This document shows positions 1-9,281 of a stretch of 64,000 nt of DNA, in pieces (within the stretch, counting starts at the first letter, position 1; every line of letters starts with the position of its first letter). The stretch covers positions 186,001 through 250,000 of the forward strand of contig NZ_CP139286.1 of NCBI RefSeq assembly GCF_034067285.1, in the 5' to 3' direction. A program made the translations under genes and the position numbers. Under the pieces are notes generated by a model that searched no databases, was not told where the DNA came from, and saw only the letters and a program-made list of their open reading frames with translations. Source of the DNA: Acinetobacter pittii (lineage in GTDB: Bacteria; Pseudomonadota; Gammaproteobacteria; Pseudomonadales; Moraxellaceae).

Positions 1-2
1 GC

Positions 3-1211
3 CAGGAACTATATCATCAGGAATGTCTGGAAAGATTTGGGCCGTTTGAAACTCCGAAAAATGTGAGAGCAATTTGGTTCCATGCTGTTTCGGTTGGAGA
101 AACCAATGCTGCACAGCCTTTAATCGAGCATTATCTTAAACTTGGCCAGCCTGTATTAGTGACCAACACAACGAAAACAGGACAGGCACGTGCCAAATCA
201 TTATTTTTAAAAGCGCCTTATTTAGATTTATTTCAAGCAGTTTATTTGCCTGTTGACCAAAAACATCTTTTAAAACAATTTTTTGAGTTGTACCAGCCAA
301 AACTTTTAGCATTGGTTGAAACTGAGCTTTGGCCAAATTTAATTGATCAAGCCAAATTACAACAGGTTCCTTGTTTATTATTAAATGCGCGATTATCAGA
401 AAAATCAGCTAAAGGTTATAGCCGCGTTTCAGGTCTAACAGCAGGAATGCTGAAACAAATTGACTGGGTATTGGCACAAGATAATGCGACTCGCCAACGC
501 TATGTCGAGCTTGGCTTAGATCAACAAAAAAGTCAGGTAGTTGGAAATATTAAATTTGATATTCATGCACCCGAAGCTTTTATAAATCAGGCTGAGCAAT
601 TACAACAACAATGGTATTTGGGACAGCGTAAAGTCCTAACAATTGCCAGTACACATGCACCCGAAGAACAACAAATTCTAGAAGCGCTTGCACCCTATTT
701 AAAGTCAGATCCTGATTTAGTTTGTATTGTCGTACCTCGACATCCTGAACGTTTCGATGAAGTCTTTGAAATTTCCAAAAATTTAGATCTCGTCACTCAT
801 CGTAGAAGTATGAATCATAGTATTCATGCCAGTACACAGGTTTATCTGGCGGATAGCATGGGTGAGCTTTGGTTATGGTACGCCTTAAGTCAGGTGTGTT
901 TCGTGGGTGGATCGCTTAATGAACCGGGTGGTGGGCATAATATTTTAGAGCCTATGGTTTTAAATGTGCCGACAGTGATCGGGCCTCGTTACTTTAATTT
1001 CCAAACTATTGTTGATGAATTCATTGATGAAAATGGAGTGCTCATTGCCCAAGATGCTGAGCAAGTCGTAGCAATCTGGATGGCATGTTTAGCTGAACCT
1101 GATCAGACTCAACAAGTGGTTGAGCAGGCGCATAAAGTCTTGCAGCGTAACCAAGGTTCATTACAGAAACATATTGGTGTAATTAATCGGTATTTGGCCG
1201 AAAAATCATGA
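3..1211 (+). CDS. waaA: 3-deoxy-D-manno-octulosonic acid (Kdo) transferase, 5' end cut by window
   Basis: Transfers Kdo from CMP-Kdo to lipid A precursor at the inner membrane, a step of lipooligosaccharide core synthesis. The frame is open from the first bases of the window, so the gene starts upstream; the GTG at 63 is internal and not the true start. Visible family features are the HAVSVGE motif just after position 63, a nucleotide-sugar binding C-terminal half with VPRHPERF, and the GGSLNEPGGGHNILEP motif typical of Kdo transferases. About 403 codons are visible, so only the N-terminal membrane anchor region is missing. It overlaps rsmE by 4 bases (ATGA), indicating translational coupling. 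Confidence 0.93.
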   Translation, partial: QELYHQECLERFGPFETPKNVRAIWFHAVSVGETNAAQPLIEHYLKLGQPVLVTNTTKTGQARAKSLFLKAPYLDLFQAVYLPVDQKHLLKQFFELYQPKLLALVETELWPNLIDQAKLQQVPCLLLNARLSEKSAKGYSRVSGLTAGMLKQIDWVLAQDNATRQRYVELGLDQQKSQVVGNIKFDIHAPEAFINQAEQLQQQWYLGQRKVLTIASTHAPEEQQILEALAPYLKSDPDLVCIVVPRHPERFDEVFEISKNLDLVTHRRSMNHSIHASTQVYLADSMGELWLWYALSQVCFVGGSLNEPGGGHNILEPMVLNVPTVIGPRYFNFQTIVDEFIDENGVLIAQDAEQVVAIWMACLAEPDQTQQVVEQAHKVLQRNQGSLQKHIGVINRYLAEKS

Positions 1212-1915
1212 ATATCGTTTTGCTAGAACCTGAAGATGTTCAGTCAGAGTTGTGGTCAGTCCGCTCAAAGCGCCAATTACAGCATTTACGTGAACATCTT
1301 GATATTACGGTCGGCCAAAATTTAAAAGTTGGCATTCGTAATGGTGCTCGTTATATCACTGAAATTGTTTCGATTAATGAGCATGAAGTTTGTATACGTC
1401 CTATTAATGCAGAAGCTGTACCTGCAAAACTTCCGGTTCATTTAATCGTAGCTTTACCAAGGCCCAAAGTTTTACGCCGTCTAATTATGGACAGTGTGAC
1501 TCTAGGTGTTGAAAGAATTAGTTTGATTCATAGCTATCGCGTAGATAAAAGCTATTGGCAAACACCATTTTTACAACAACTCGATCACTATGTGACTTTA
1601 GGTCTTGAGCAGGCAGGGGATACGATTGTTCCTGAAATTCAGATGTATAAACGCTTTAAACCTTTTGTTGAAGATGTTTTGCCAAGCTTAATTTCAAAGG
1701 AAAGCCCCGCTTATGTGGCTCATCCTTATGCCGAGCAAAGTATGCCATTCAATATTCCACATGCGTGTAGCGTAATCGTGGGACCTGAAGGCGGCTTTAT
1801 TCCTTATGAAGTTGATTTGCTCACAAAAAACGGCTGCCAAGCTGTGAGCTTAGGCAACCGTATTTTAAGAACTGAAACGTCTATTTCTTATATTTTAGGT
1901 CGTCTCTTTAGTTGA
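1208..1915 (+). CDS. rsmE: 16S rRNA (uracil(1498)-N(3))-methyltransferase RsmE
   Basis: SAM-dependent SPOUT-fold enzyme that methylates N3 of U1498 of 16S rRNA in the assembled 30S subunit. The 235-residue length is usual. An N-terminal PUA-like domain (about 1-70) is followed by the SPOUT domain, with VGPEGGF near residue 192 and LGNRILRTETS near residue 218 forming the trefoil-knot SAM site. It is the second gene after waaA with overlapping stop and start codons, a pairing of lipopolysaccharide and ribosome maintenance genes that is probably only an operon of convenience. Its last 21 bases overlap the end of the convergent MscS gene. Confidence 0.95.
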   Translation: MNIVLLEPEDVQSELWSVRSKRQLQHLREHLDITVGQNLKVGIRNGARYITEIVSINEHEVCIRPINAEAVPAKLPVHLIVALPRPKVLRRLIMDSVTLGVERISLIHSYRVDKSYWQTPFLQQLDHYVTLGLEQAGDTIVPEIQMYKRFKPFVEDVLPSLISKESPAYVAHPYAEQSMPFNIPHACSVIVGPEGGFIPYEVDLLTKNGCQAVSLGNRILRTETSISYILGRLFS

Positions 1916-2875
1916 TGTTTCTGGGGTTAAAAGTGGCTGGTTGGCAGCCATTTTTAATTCCTGAATTGGGTAAGGAATATTAATATCGTTGTCATTGAAA
2001 GCTTGTTTTACTTGAGCTTGAATTGTACTGATAGATGACGACATATCTGTTTCAGTGGTATCAACCCACCAACGTACAGTCAGGTTAACCGAGAAATCTG
2101 CCAAAGCTGTAACGTTAACCGAGAAAGCCGGTTGACTGAGTACATTTCGGTCATTATTAAGAATATCTAAAATGATCTGCTTGGCTTTTTGTTCGTCGTC
2201 ATCATATCCAATTCCGACTACAAACTCGCAGCGTCGTTGTTGATAAGCTGTATTTACAGTTAATGCACTCGTATAAACAGTGGCATTTGGAATAACGATA
2301 CGGCGTCCATCTGGTGAGCGTAAGAATGTTGCACGAATTTGAATATCTTCAACAGTTCCTTCAAGTGAATTCACCACGATTGAATCGCCGATACGGAATG
2401 GTTCACTTAATAAAATCAAAATACCTGAGAGCAGGTTTTGAAAAATATCTTTAAATGCGAAACCAATTGCAACCGAACCAATCCCAAGTGCACTCATGAG
2501 TTGTCCCGGCGTAAACCCTGGAATCATGATAACGAGTGCAATTAAAAATCCAAAAAATAAAATTGTTGTACTACCGACACGGTTTAAAACAAGAACCAGA
2601 TTTTGGCGCGTGTAAGAGCGATTTTCTAAGGTTTTACGAACAAAGAATTTAAATAATTTGGTGAGTAGCCAAAAAATAACAAAGACGATAATCGCAATAC
2701 AAATATAAGGCACACGCTCCCAGAAGCTATCCACGATTTTATCAATAGTGGTATAGGCATCATGATACTTTTCAGTATGGGCTAAAACCGTTTGAGTGGT
2801 TTTAGTACCTGCTTCTTGCAAAAGTTCGCCTGTATTTTTTGCAACATCCGTTAAGGAGTTTTGTTCATCAGCCAC
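1895..2875 (-). CDS. Small-conductance mechanosensitive channel, MscS family
   Basis: Inner-membrane channel that opens on membrane tension and releases solutes during hypo-osmotic shock. The 326 residues contain a soluble N-terminal stretch of about 45 residues, three predicted membrane segments (about 52-75, 95-118 and 122-145), the Gly/Ala-rich pore helix region (GQLMSALGIGSVAIGFAFKD) and the MscS beta domain with FRIGDSIVV. The C-terminal alpha/beta domain ends with a short Gln/Thr-rich tail. It is one module longer at the N-terminus than E. coli MscS, closer to YnaI-like small channels in style. Convergent with rsmE, with a 21-base coding overlap at the 3' ends. Confidence 0.9.
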   Translation of the reverse strand: MADEQNSLTDVAKNTGELLQEAGTKTTQTVLAHTEKYHDAYTTIDKIVDSFWERVPYICIAIIVFVIFWLLTKLFKFFVRKTLENRSYTRQNLVLVLNRVGSTTILFFGFLIALVIMIPGFTPGQLMSALGIGSVAIGFAFKDIFQNLLSGILILLSEPFRIGDSIVVNSLEGTVEDIQIRATFLRSPDGRRIVIPNATVYTSALTVNTAYQQRRCEFVVGIGYDDDEQKAKQIILDILNNDRNVLSQPAFSVNVTALADFSVNLTVRWWVDTTETDMSSSISTIQAQVKQAFNDNDINIPYPIQELKMAANQPLLTPETSTKETT

Positions 2876-2987
2876 GACAAGTCTCTATTTAAAAAATGAT
2901 GAAAGCGATGATCGGCTTTCATTATAGTAGGAGATAAAATGTGCGCCTACTATAATGAGTTCATCTAAATAATAAAGTGTTTTTTAA

Positions 2988-3563
2988 TTAAAAGTATTCC
3001 GTTCCTTTTTGTAAGATTTGTGACGGAGTTTCTATAGTATCGGTACCAGAGAAGTAGTAAAAAAAGCCTGCGGTAGAAATAAGGCTAATTAAAATAGCCA
3101 ATAAAATAAACCAAGCCATAAGTTTTTCTATAAATGTAGATGGTCGAGCTGGACCATATTCGTTGGGACCCGCTGTACCTGATGCAAGCAGTAAATAAAT
3201 CATAAAAAAGAACTGAACAACTGGAATGAATAATAGCAAACCCATCCAGCCACTTTTATTTAGATCGTGCAAACGTCGAACAACGAGAACAATATTTAAG
3301 TAAATCAGAAATATCCAAAAAGCCCAGACGATCAAGGCACTAACACCAGAAAGAGAGCTATAAAACTCAAAATTAAATAGATTGCTTGAAAGCTGAAAAC
3401 TTCCAAGAAATGAAGCCAAAATGAAATAGCCCACGAGAGTGACTAAATAAATCAGCCCATAACCACCTAAATAGCTCATGCGATTAAAGCGCCCATGAAT
3501 TGAAAACGGACTATCTTTTAAAGGGAGTTGCGGTGGGCGTGAAGAGCTAGTTTGGGCAAACAT
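2988..3563 (-). CDS. DUF805 family membrane protein
   Basis: Uncharacterised inner-membrane protein of the DUF805 family. The 191 residues begin with a Pro-rich cytosolic segment followed by the characteristic FSIHGRFNRMSYLGGY start of the domain, then four hydrophobic segments (about 33-53, 78-98, 108-128 and 148-170). The conserved VVRRLHDLNKSGWMGLL motif typical of DUF805 lies between the second and third segments, and the GPNEYGPARPS signature follows the third. No function is established for the family. It is separately transcribed from the MscS gene across a 112-base gap. Confidence 0.88.
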   Translation of the reverse strand: MFAQTSSSRPPQLPLKDSPFSIHGRFNRMSYLGGYGLIYLVTLVGYFILASFLGSFQLSSNLFNFEFYSSLSGVSALIVWAFWIFLIYLNIVLVVRRLHDLNKSGWMGLLLFIPVVQFFFMIYLLLASGTAGPNEYGPARPSTFIEKLMAWFILLAILISLISTAGFFYYFSGTDTIETPSQILQKGTEYF

Positions 3564-3735
3564 ATTATTTTATTCCTGGGTTGCATATGAGAGACAAAAT
3601 AATCTTTGTTGATGATCAAAACCATCAAATCTTGAAAAAATTATAAAAGTAAAAGCTATAGACAAATGTTTTAAATCAACTTAATTTTATAAAAATGTTC
3701 ATAATTTCGTATGCTTGAGTAAGTGGTTAATATAT

Positions 3736-3745
3736 GACCAAAGTC
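3736..3745. promoter_or_regulatory. Candidate CrbR operator upstream of acs
   Basis: The decamer GACCAAAGTC also occurs upstream of DUF485-actP (14706-14715), and as GACTAAAGTC upstream of the gene at 9976-10743. Here it lies about 113 bases before the acs start and 27 bases before a possible -10 box (CATACT). That spacing suits an activator bound just upstream of RNA polymerase. Assigning it to CrbR is inference from the shared acetate-gene context. Confidence 0.5.
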
Positions 3746-3857
3746 GCATTGTCTAGGCTTTGAAACAGTCATCATACTGAAAAGGCATACAAATAAGATC
3801 CAGTAAAATAATAGCCACAATCTCGAGATGGGATGCACAAGATCAAGGAAGTTGCGT

Positions 3858-5807
3858 ATGAATGAGATCTATCCAGTACCAGAGGAATTTAAAAAGACAG
3901 CTCGTACTGTTGAAGCAGACTACTTTAAACGTTATCAACACTCTATCGAGAACCCAGATGAATTCTGGGCAGAGCAAGCTAAAATTGTCGATTGGATAAA
4001 GCCATTTACCCAAGTTAAAAATACGAGTTTTGACAAAGACAATTTCAAAATTGAATGGTTTGCTGATGGTGAGTTGAACGTATCAGCAAACTGCCTAGAC
4101 AGGCATCTTAAAGAACATCCACATAAACCTGCAATTATTTGGGAAGGTGACCATCCTTCTCGTCATAAAATCGTTTCTTATAAAGAATTACACGACGAAG
4201 TCTGCCGCTTTGCTAACGTTTTGAAGAAATATGGCATTGGTAAGGGTGACCGCGTTGTACTGTATATGCCGATGGTCACTGAGGCTGCAATTGCCATGTT
4301 AGCCTGTGCCCGTATTGGTGCTGTTCACTGTGTCGTGTTTGGCGGGTTCTCGCCAGACTCTTTAGCAAGTCGGATTGAGGACAGCCAAGCTAAATTGGTG
4401 ATTACTGCAGACTCAAGTCTACGTGCCGGTAAACTCTTACCACTTAAAGAAAACGTCGATTTGGCTTTAGCATTGCCGGGCACAGAGTGCGTTGAAAATG
4501 TAGTTGTGGTTTACCGTAATGCCAACCCGATCGAAATGAAGCCGGGTCGTGATTTGTGGTATCACCTTATTATTATGGAGGTTGATGCAAACTGTCCTCC
4601 AGAACCGATGAAGGCAGAAGACCCATTATTCATTCTTTATACATCAGGTTCGACTGGTAAACCTAAAGGTGTCTTGCATACGACTGGTGGTTATTTAGTT
4701 TATGTAGCCAGTACCTTTAAAGAAGTCTTCGATTTAAAACAAGATGATGTGTACTGGTGTACAGCCGATGTAGGCTGGATTACAGGCCACAGTTATCTCA
4801 TTTATGGACCACTAGCAAATGGTACCACGACCTTAATGTTTGAAGGTGTGCCTCAATATCCAACGTGGGCACGTCTTGGTCACGTAGTTGATAAACACAA
4901 AGTCTCGATTTTATATACAGCGCCAACCGCAATTCGCGCAATGATGCGAGAAGGTGATTCGTTTGTACGTGAAAGTAACCGTAGCAGCTTACGTTTACTC
5001 GGTTCAGTGGGTGAACCTATTAACCCTGAGGCTTGGAACTGGTATTACAACGTAGTTGGCGAGGGCCGCTGCCCGATTGTTGATACATGGTGGCAAACCG
5101 AAACAGGCGGTATTTTGATTGCGCCATTACCAGGTGCAACAGCCCTAAAACCGGGTTCTGCAACACGTCCTTTATTTGGAATTCAACCTGCCATTGTCGA
5201 TGGTGAGGGTAATGAACTAGAAGGTGCGGTTGAAGGTAATCTGGTGATTAAAGATTCATGGCCGGGCCAGATGCGTACCATTTGGGGTGATCCGGACCGC
5301 TTTATTGAAGCGTATTTCTCGACCTTTAAAAATACTTATTTTACGGGTGATGGTGCTCGCCGTGATGAAGATGGTTATTACTGGATCACAGGTCGTGTTG
5401 ACGATGTCTTAAACGTTTCGGGACATCGTTTAGGTACGGCTGAAATTGAAAGTGCTTTGGTATCACATGAAGCCGTGGCCGAAGCTGCGGTAGTAGGGAT
5501 GCCACATGATATTAAAGGGCAGGGTATTTGTACTTTTGTGACTTTGCAAGCAGGCGTTCCAGAGTCGGAAGAACTACGTAAAGAGTTAATTAGCTGGGTC
5601 CGTAAAGTGCTTGGGCCAGTAGCTTCACCTGACGCATTACACTGGGCACCAGCATTACCTAAAACGCGTTCGGGTAAAATTATGCGCCGTATTTTAAGAA
5701 AAATTGCAGCGAATGAATTAGATAGTTTAGGTGATACTTCTACCTTGGCTGAACCTGCTGTGGTAGATCAGTTAATCGCCACGGTTTATCCCGATAGACA
5801 AAAATAA
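3858..5807 (+). CDS. acs: Acetyl-CoA synthetase (AMP-forming)
   Basis: Activates acetate to acetyl-CoA through acetyl-AMP in the cytosol, the high-affinity route of acetate scavenging. The 649-residue product has the adenylate-forming motif [11 protein letters not shown], the TWWQTETGG active-site region, the [20 protein letters not shown] hinge and TRSGKIMRR near the C-terminus, whose lysine is the acetylation-controlled catalytic residue in this family. I place the start at the ATG at 3858 because AAGGAAG lies 7-8 bases upstream and [11 protein letters not shown] matches the family N-terminus; an in-frame ATG at 3828 has no ribosome site. A GACCAAAGTC element in the upstream region is shared with actP, suggesting common control by CrbS/CrbR encoded nearby. 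Confidence 0.96.
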   Translation: MNEIYPVPEEFKKTARTVEADYFKRYQHSIENPDEFWAEQAKIVDWIKPFTQVKNTSFDKDNFKIEWFADGELNVSANCLDRHLKEHPHKPAIIWEGDHPSRHKIVSYKELHDEVCRFANVLKKYGIGKGDRVVLYMPMVTEAAIAMLACARIGAVHCVVFGGFSPDSLASRIEDSQAKLVITADSSLRAGKLLPLKENVDLALALPGTECVENVVVVYRNANPIEMKPGRDLWYHLIIMEVDANCPPEPMKAEDPLFILYTSGSTGKPKGVLHTTGGYLVYVASTFKEVFDLKQDDVYWCTADVGWITGHSYLIYGPLANGTTTLMFEGVPQYPTWARLGHVVDKHKVSILYTAPTAIRAMMREGDSFVRESNRSSLRLLGSVGEPINPEAWNWYYNVVGEGRCPIVDTWWQTETGGILIAPLPGATALKPGSATRPLFGIQPAIVDGEGNELEGAVEGNLVIKDSWPGQMRTIWGDPDRFIEAYFSTFKNTYFTGDGARRDEDGYYWITGRVDDVLNVSGHRLGTAEIESALVSHEAVAEAAVVGMPHDIKGQGICTFVTLQAGVPESEELRKELISWVRKVLGPVASPDALHWAPALPKTRSGKIMRRILRKIAANELDSLGDTSTLAEPAVVDQLIATVYPDRQK

Positions 5808-5816
5808 CGTTTTAAT

Positions 5817-5843
5817 AAAAAAGCCCCGATAGGGGCTTTTTTA
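5817..5843. terminator. Bidirectional terminator, acs / isochorismatase gene
   Basis: A hairpin with the stem AAGCCCC/GGGGCTT and a four-base loop, flanked by A and T tracts, serves both convergent genes. Confidence 0.88.
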
Positions 5844-5854
5844 TTGGGCTTTAT

Positions 5855-6397
5855 TTAAGACTTTCCTAAAAAGTCAGCAGTATTTTGTACATTTGCAAAT
5901 GTACTCAGCGCAGTTAAAAAAGCGGTTTGTACGTCTTCAGCTTTTACAGTTTTTCCGTCATGGCTTAAATCGCGAGTTGCGGTTGCATCTGCAATTAAGA
6001 TCGGTTGATAGCCAAGTTCTTTGGCTGCACGTGTACCTGAATCAATACACATGTGTGTCATCATGCCTGTAATAACGAGTTGCTCAATTTGATGTGTTTT
6101 TAAAAGTTCATTTAAATTGGTTTCTAAAAAACTGTTTGGATAATGCTTTGTCACGATCAATGACTCATCATGAGTACTAAGTTCAGGATGAAGTAAAACA
6201 CCGTCAGTATTTTCTTGAAAGAAACTCGCTTGTGGTGGGTTAATATGTTGTACATAAATGATGGGCAAGTTTTTCTCGCTAAAATATTGTTCAAGTTGTT
6301 TTATTTTTTCTAGCGCTTGCTCTGGCCCAACCAATTCCATTTTGCCATTTTTAAAATAATCATTTTGTACATCGATAACTAATAATGCTTGTTTCAT
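5855..6397 (-). CDS. Cysteine hydrolase, isochorismatase family
   Basis: Small cytosolic hydrolase of the isochorismatase-like fold, substrate unknown. The 180 residues show the catalytic Asp in LLVIDVQNDY (about residue 9), the cis-peptide/nucleophile region GMMTHMCIDSGTRAA with the catalytic Cys near residue 117, and the conserved DATATRDLSHDG loop. It resembles the YcaC/nicotinamidase-like hydrolases that are annotated only by fold. It is divergent from an Lrp-type regulator 105 bases away, which is its most likely controller. Adjacent neighbours do not reveal a pathway. Confidence 0.88.
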   Translation of the reverse strand: MKQALLVIDVQNDYFKNGKMELVGPEQALEKIKQLEQYFSEKNLPIIYVQHINPPQASFFQENTDGVLLHPELSTHDESLIVTKHYPNSFLETNLNELLKTHQIEQLVITGMMTHMCIDSGTRAAKELGYQPILIADATATRDLSHDGKTVKAEDVQTAFLTALSTFANVQNTADFLGKS

Positions 6398-6502
6398 GAG
6401 ATTACTCTTGTTGATATGAGATACAACAAGATTATTCTCTGCCAGTAAAATCGGCTATAGTCAGATGAAAGCATTACCGCTCGTTTTCTTTCGCCATGAA
6501 AA

Positions 6503-6916
6503 ATGAATATTGAATTAGACCCGATTGATCTAAAAATTATTGCATTGCTTAAACAAGATTCCCGCCTTACAAATAAAGAAATTGGGCAACGCGTGCACCG
6601 GACAGGGCAAGCGGTGGGTGCTCGAATTGCTCAGTTGATGGATGCTGGGGTCATTAAAAATTACACGATTGCCGTGCAGTATTCCCATAAACAATTTATT
6701 CATTTGCATTTAAATGAACAACGCGCATTTGAAGAAATTGAAAATCTGGTCAAGCAATATGAACAAATCGATGAATGTTTTAAAGTCATGGGCAATGCTT
6801 GCTATATGATCGTAAGCCATTTTGAACACACAGCATTAAATGAGTTTATAGAGAAACTTTCCAAATGGTGCCGTTACTCAGTTGAAACTGTGATTCGAGA
6901 AGTTGAGAAATCTTAA
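6503..6916 (+). CDS. Lrp/AsnC family transcriptional regulator
   Basis: DNA-binding regulator of the leucine-responsive family. The first 60 residues form the AsnC-type helix-turn-helix (LDPIDLKIIALLKQDSRLTN followed by KEIGQRVHRTGQAVGARIAQL) and the rest is a short RAM/ligand-binding domain. At 137 residues it is slightly shorter than Lrp. The gene is divergent from the isochorismatase-family hydrolase at 5855-6397, so autoregulation and control of that hydrolase are the simplest roles. No effector can be deduced. Confidence 0.85.
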   Translation: MNIELDPIDLKIIALLKQDSRLTNKEIGQRVHRTGQAVGARIAQLMDAGVIKNYTIAVQYSHKQFIHLHLNEQRAFEEIENLVKQYEQIDECFKVMGNACYMIVSHFEHTALNEFIEKLSKWCRYSVETVIREVEKS

Positions 6917-6920
6917 AAAA

Positions 6921-6960
6921 ATAAAGGCTCCAAGCCGAGTCTTGGAGCCAATAAATTCTT
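6921..6960 (-). terminator. Terminator-like hairpin between the Lrp gene and sfnG
   Basis: Nine-base perfect stem GGCTCCAAG/CTTGGAGCC. The T-rich tract follows it on the minus strand, so it fits best as the end of the sfnG transcript, with possible use in both directions. Confidence 0.65.
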
Positions 6961-7010
6961 TATTTTTAATTTATTGTTTTTATTATCTTGCGCTGTTTTA
7001 ACTGGGGTTT

Positions 7011-8123
7011 TTAGGCTGATTTAGCTTGAATTTCTACCTCCTTTTCCTGTTGAAGCTCTAACTGGCGAACGAGTGGTAGAACCTTTTCTCCAAAATATTC
7101 CACCTCTTCAATAAAATGTAAGAATCCTGAAAGAATCAAATCAACGCCTACATTTTTAAGGGCCACAATACGCTCTGCAATTTGCTGTGGTGTACCAATT
7201 AAATTGGTTTTAAATCCATCGTTATATTGCACTAAATCTTCAAAACTTGATTTTGCCCAGTTACCTTGTTGTTCTGGGGAAGCCGCACCTGCTTCCCGAG
7301 TTGCATCGCCAAACGCATTGACTGCTTCAGTGTTGGCTTTATCAATAATTTCGTGAAGTACTGCTTTTGCTTCTTCTTCGGTATCTCTGGCAATAATGAA
7401 AGCGTTTACCCCAATTTTGACATGATGATTATTGGCTTTTGCTTTGGTGCGAATGTCTTCAACTTGTTTTTGAATTTCTTCGACAGTATTACCATTAGTA
7501 AAATACCAATCAGATACACGAGACGCCATGTCACGTGCAGCACGTGAGCTACCGCCTTGAAAAACTTCAATATAAGGCTTTTGCAGAGGTTTTGGTTTAA
7601 GTGTGTAGTTTTGGAACTGATAGTATTTACCATCGAAACTGTAGTTATCTGTGGTCCAGATTCCTTTTAGTGTACGAATGAATTCTTCAGAGCGAACATA
7701 ACGTTCGTCATGCTCAGGCCACTCTTCTCCAATAGCATCAAACTCACCTCTGAACCAGCCACTCACCACATTAATGGCAATGCGGCCTTCGGTTAGATAA
7801 TCAATCGTTGCAAGTTGTTTGGCTGCAAGTGCCGGTTTCCAAGGGCCGGGCAGAATCGCCGCAATGACTTTAAGTTTTTCAGTTTTTGCCAGTAATGCAT
7901 GACTGAAACTTACAGATTCATGTTGGTTTTCTGCCCCGTACCCTGCCGTAAAACGAATTTGGGTGAGCGCATATTCAAAACCATTGTTTTCGGCAGCCTG
8001 TGCAAGTCGAACATTGTAGTCATAACTCCAGTCTGTACGCTGTTCGATGTTGCTCACCACAAGGCCACCGCTTACGTTTGGTACCCAATAAGCAAATTTA
8101 ATTGGTTGTTGTAATTGCGTCAT
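7011..8123 (-). CDS. sfnG: FMNH2-dependent dimethyl sulfone monooxygenase
   Basis: Luciferase-like flavin-dependent monooxygenase that cleaves dimethyl sulfone to methanesulfinate when sulfate is scarce. The 370 residues carry the family's FAYWVPNVSGGLVVS start, the ILPGPWKPALAAKQLATIDYL segment, NVVSGWFRGEF and EVFQGGSSRAARDMA, which bind flavin and phosphate in bacterial luciferase-like TIM barrels. It lies downstream of an NADH:FMN reductase gene (44-base gap), the partner that supplies reduced FMN, so both form a two-component system and probable operon. Assignment over other sulfonate monooxygenases (SsuD, MsuD) rests on overall resemblance. Confidence 0.85.
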   Translation of the reverse strand: MTQLQQPIKFAYWVPNVSGGLVVSNIEQRTDWSYDYNVRLAQAAENNGFEYALTQIRFTAGYGAENQHESVSFSHALLAKTEKLKVIAAILPGPWKPALAAKQLATIDYLTEGRIAINVVSGWFRGEFDAIGEEWPEHDERYVRSEEFIRTLKGIWTTDNYSFDGKYYQFQNYTLKPKPLQKPYIEVFQGGSSRAARDMASRVSDWYFTNGNTVEEIQKQVEDIRTKAKANNHHVKIGVNAFIIARDTEEEAKAVLHEIIDKANTEAVNAFGDATREAGAASPEQQGNWAKSSFEDLVQYNDGFKTNLIGTPQQIAERIVALKNVGVDLILSGFLHFIEEVEYFGEKVLPLVRQLELQQEKEVEIQAKSA

Positions 8124-8167
8124 GGTTCGCTCTCCCCATTCGTTCTTTTTATTTAGCTCTGTTGCGC

Positions 8168-8905
8168 TTAGGCAACATGCGTTAATGATTTGCCAGATTT
8201 GTGATGCAAACGAGACTCTGCCGCATCAAGATCTGGTACAGCCGCTGAAGGTAATACTTCTTCTTGTTCAATTTGCTTGTTAATACCAAGCTCTTGATTT
8301 GCCTGCTGTGATTTAGGTTTAACCACCTCAGCACGTTTACCTTTTGCCGGTGCCCATTCTAAAATTGGCAATGCACGTGCTACCGCTAAGGTAATACGAT
8401 CTGATAATTGCTCGCTTTTCACCGTATATTCAGGAGTAAAGTCACGATCGGTCGCATATACACCAATCGGTAAAGTTTGTGCTTGGAAGAAACTAAATAA
8501 CGGTCGAAGTTGATGCTCGAGTACCAGCGCATGACGATCACTACCGCCTGATGCCGCTAAAAGCACAGGTACATCAACCAATGCAGTTTGTTCAACAAAA
8601 TCGAAGAAATGTTTGAAAAGACCTGTAAAAGAGGCACGATAAACAGGTGTACCTACAATTAAAGCATCTGCTGCTTCAACTGCTGCAAGATCATCTTGTA
8701 CGCGCTGTGGAAGTTGGTTGCGATAAAATGCACCTCCTAATAAAGGTCCAATTTCGCTTAATTTAATGAAGTGAACTTTAATATCGATTGCTTCGGATAA
8801 CTCATCAAGAATGGCTTGAACCAGACTTTCCGTTTTAGATGGGGTATTTAAGCCACCAGAAACGGCAACAATATTTAAAGGTTTTGGTGATGTGATACCA
8901 GTCAT
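8168..8905 (-). CDS. msuE: NADH-dependent FMN reductase, MsuE-like
   Basis: Flavodoxin-fold reductase that supplies FMNH2 to the sulfone monooxygenase encoded immediately downstream. The first ~180 residues carry the NADPH-dependent FMN reductase domain: NIVAVSGGLNTPSKTESLV for phosphate binding, VGTPVYRASFTGLFKHFFD and LLAASGGSDRHALVLEHQL. At 245 residues it is about 60 residues longer than typical MsuE/SsuE; the extra C-terminal tail is rich in Lys, Gln and Glu, and looks disordered. The start ATG at 8905 is preceded by AGGAACC. The 376-base spacer upstream shows AT-rich DNA and no clear sigma-54 promoter. Confidence 0.85.
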   Translation of the reverse strand: MTGITSPKPLNIVAVSGGLNTPSKTESLVQAILDELSEAIDIKVHFIKLSEIGPLLGGAFYRNQLPQRVQDDLAAVEAADALIVGTPVYRASFTGLFKHFFDFVEQTALVDVPVLLAASGGSDRHALVLEHQLRPLFSFFQAQTLPIGVYATDRDFTPEYTVKSEQLSDRITLAVARALPILEWAPAKGKRAEVVKPKSQQANQELGINKQIEQEEVLPSAAVPDLDAAESRLHHKSGKSLTHVA

Positions 8906-9281
8906 AATTTGGTTCCTAAGCCTAAAACAAGAGATTAGACTTATTAATCAACAACGACGGTAAACTGTAAAATAACGAAATTGGTCAACCTTATCAGTTT
9001 TAAATATAAAAGATAAATAGTGGATTTTTATACTTTATTTTTATATTAACCTATTGTTTTTATTTTATATAATTATAGGTGATATATTTTTTATAATAAA
9101 AAGGAAGCTTATATAAAAAACAGATTAATTTTGATTAAAAGTTAAAAAACATCTGAAAATCTTGGCTAAGTTCTACATTTATCAACATTTTGCATAAAAA
9201 TGGATAAGATGAACGTATCTTTCATCTAAATAGTAGGGTTACAATAGGCCATACTTATGCTCAAGATTACTTTAATCGCTT

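Noticed and set aside
63..1211. Complete waaA starting at GTG 63
   Set aside because: The frame is open to the first base of the window and the Kdo transferase motif begins right at this codon, so the gene is truncated by the window edge.
7266..7547. ORF of 93 codons on the plus strand inside sfnG
   Set aside because: It is antisense to a well-supported gene, has no ribosome site and its composition reflects the complementary strand.
8906..9281. Sigma-54 promoter upstream of msuE-sfnG
   Set aside because: Expected from Pseudomonas sfn genes, but I found no GG-N10-GC pair of the right form in the spacer.
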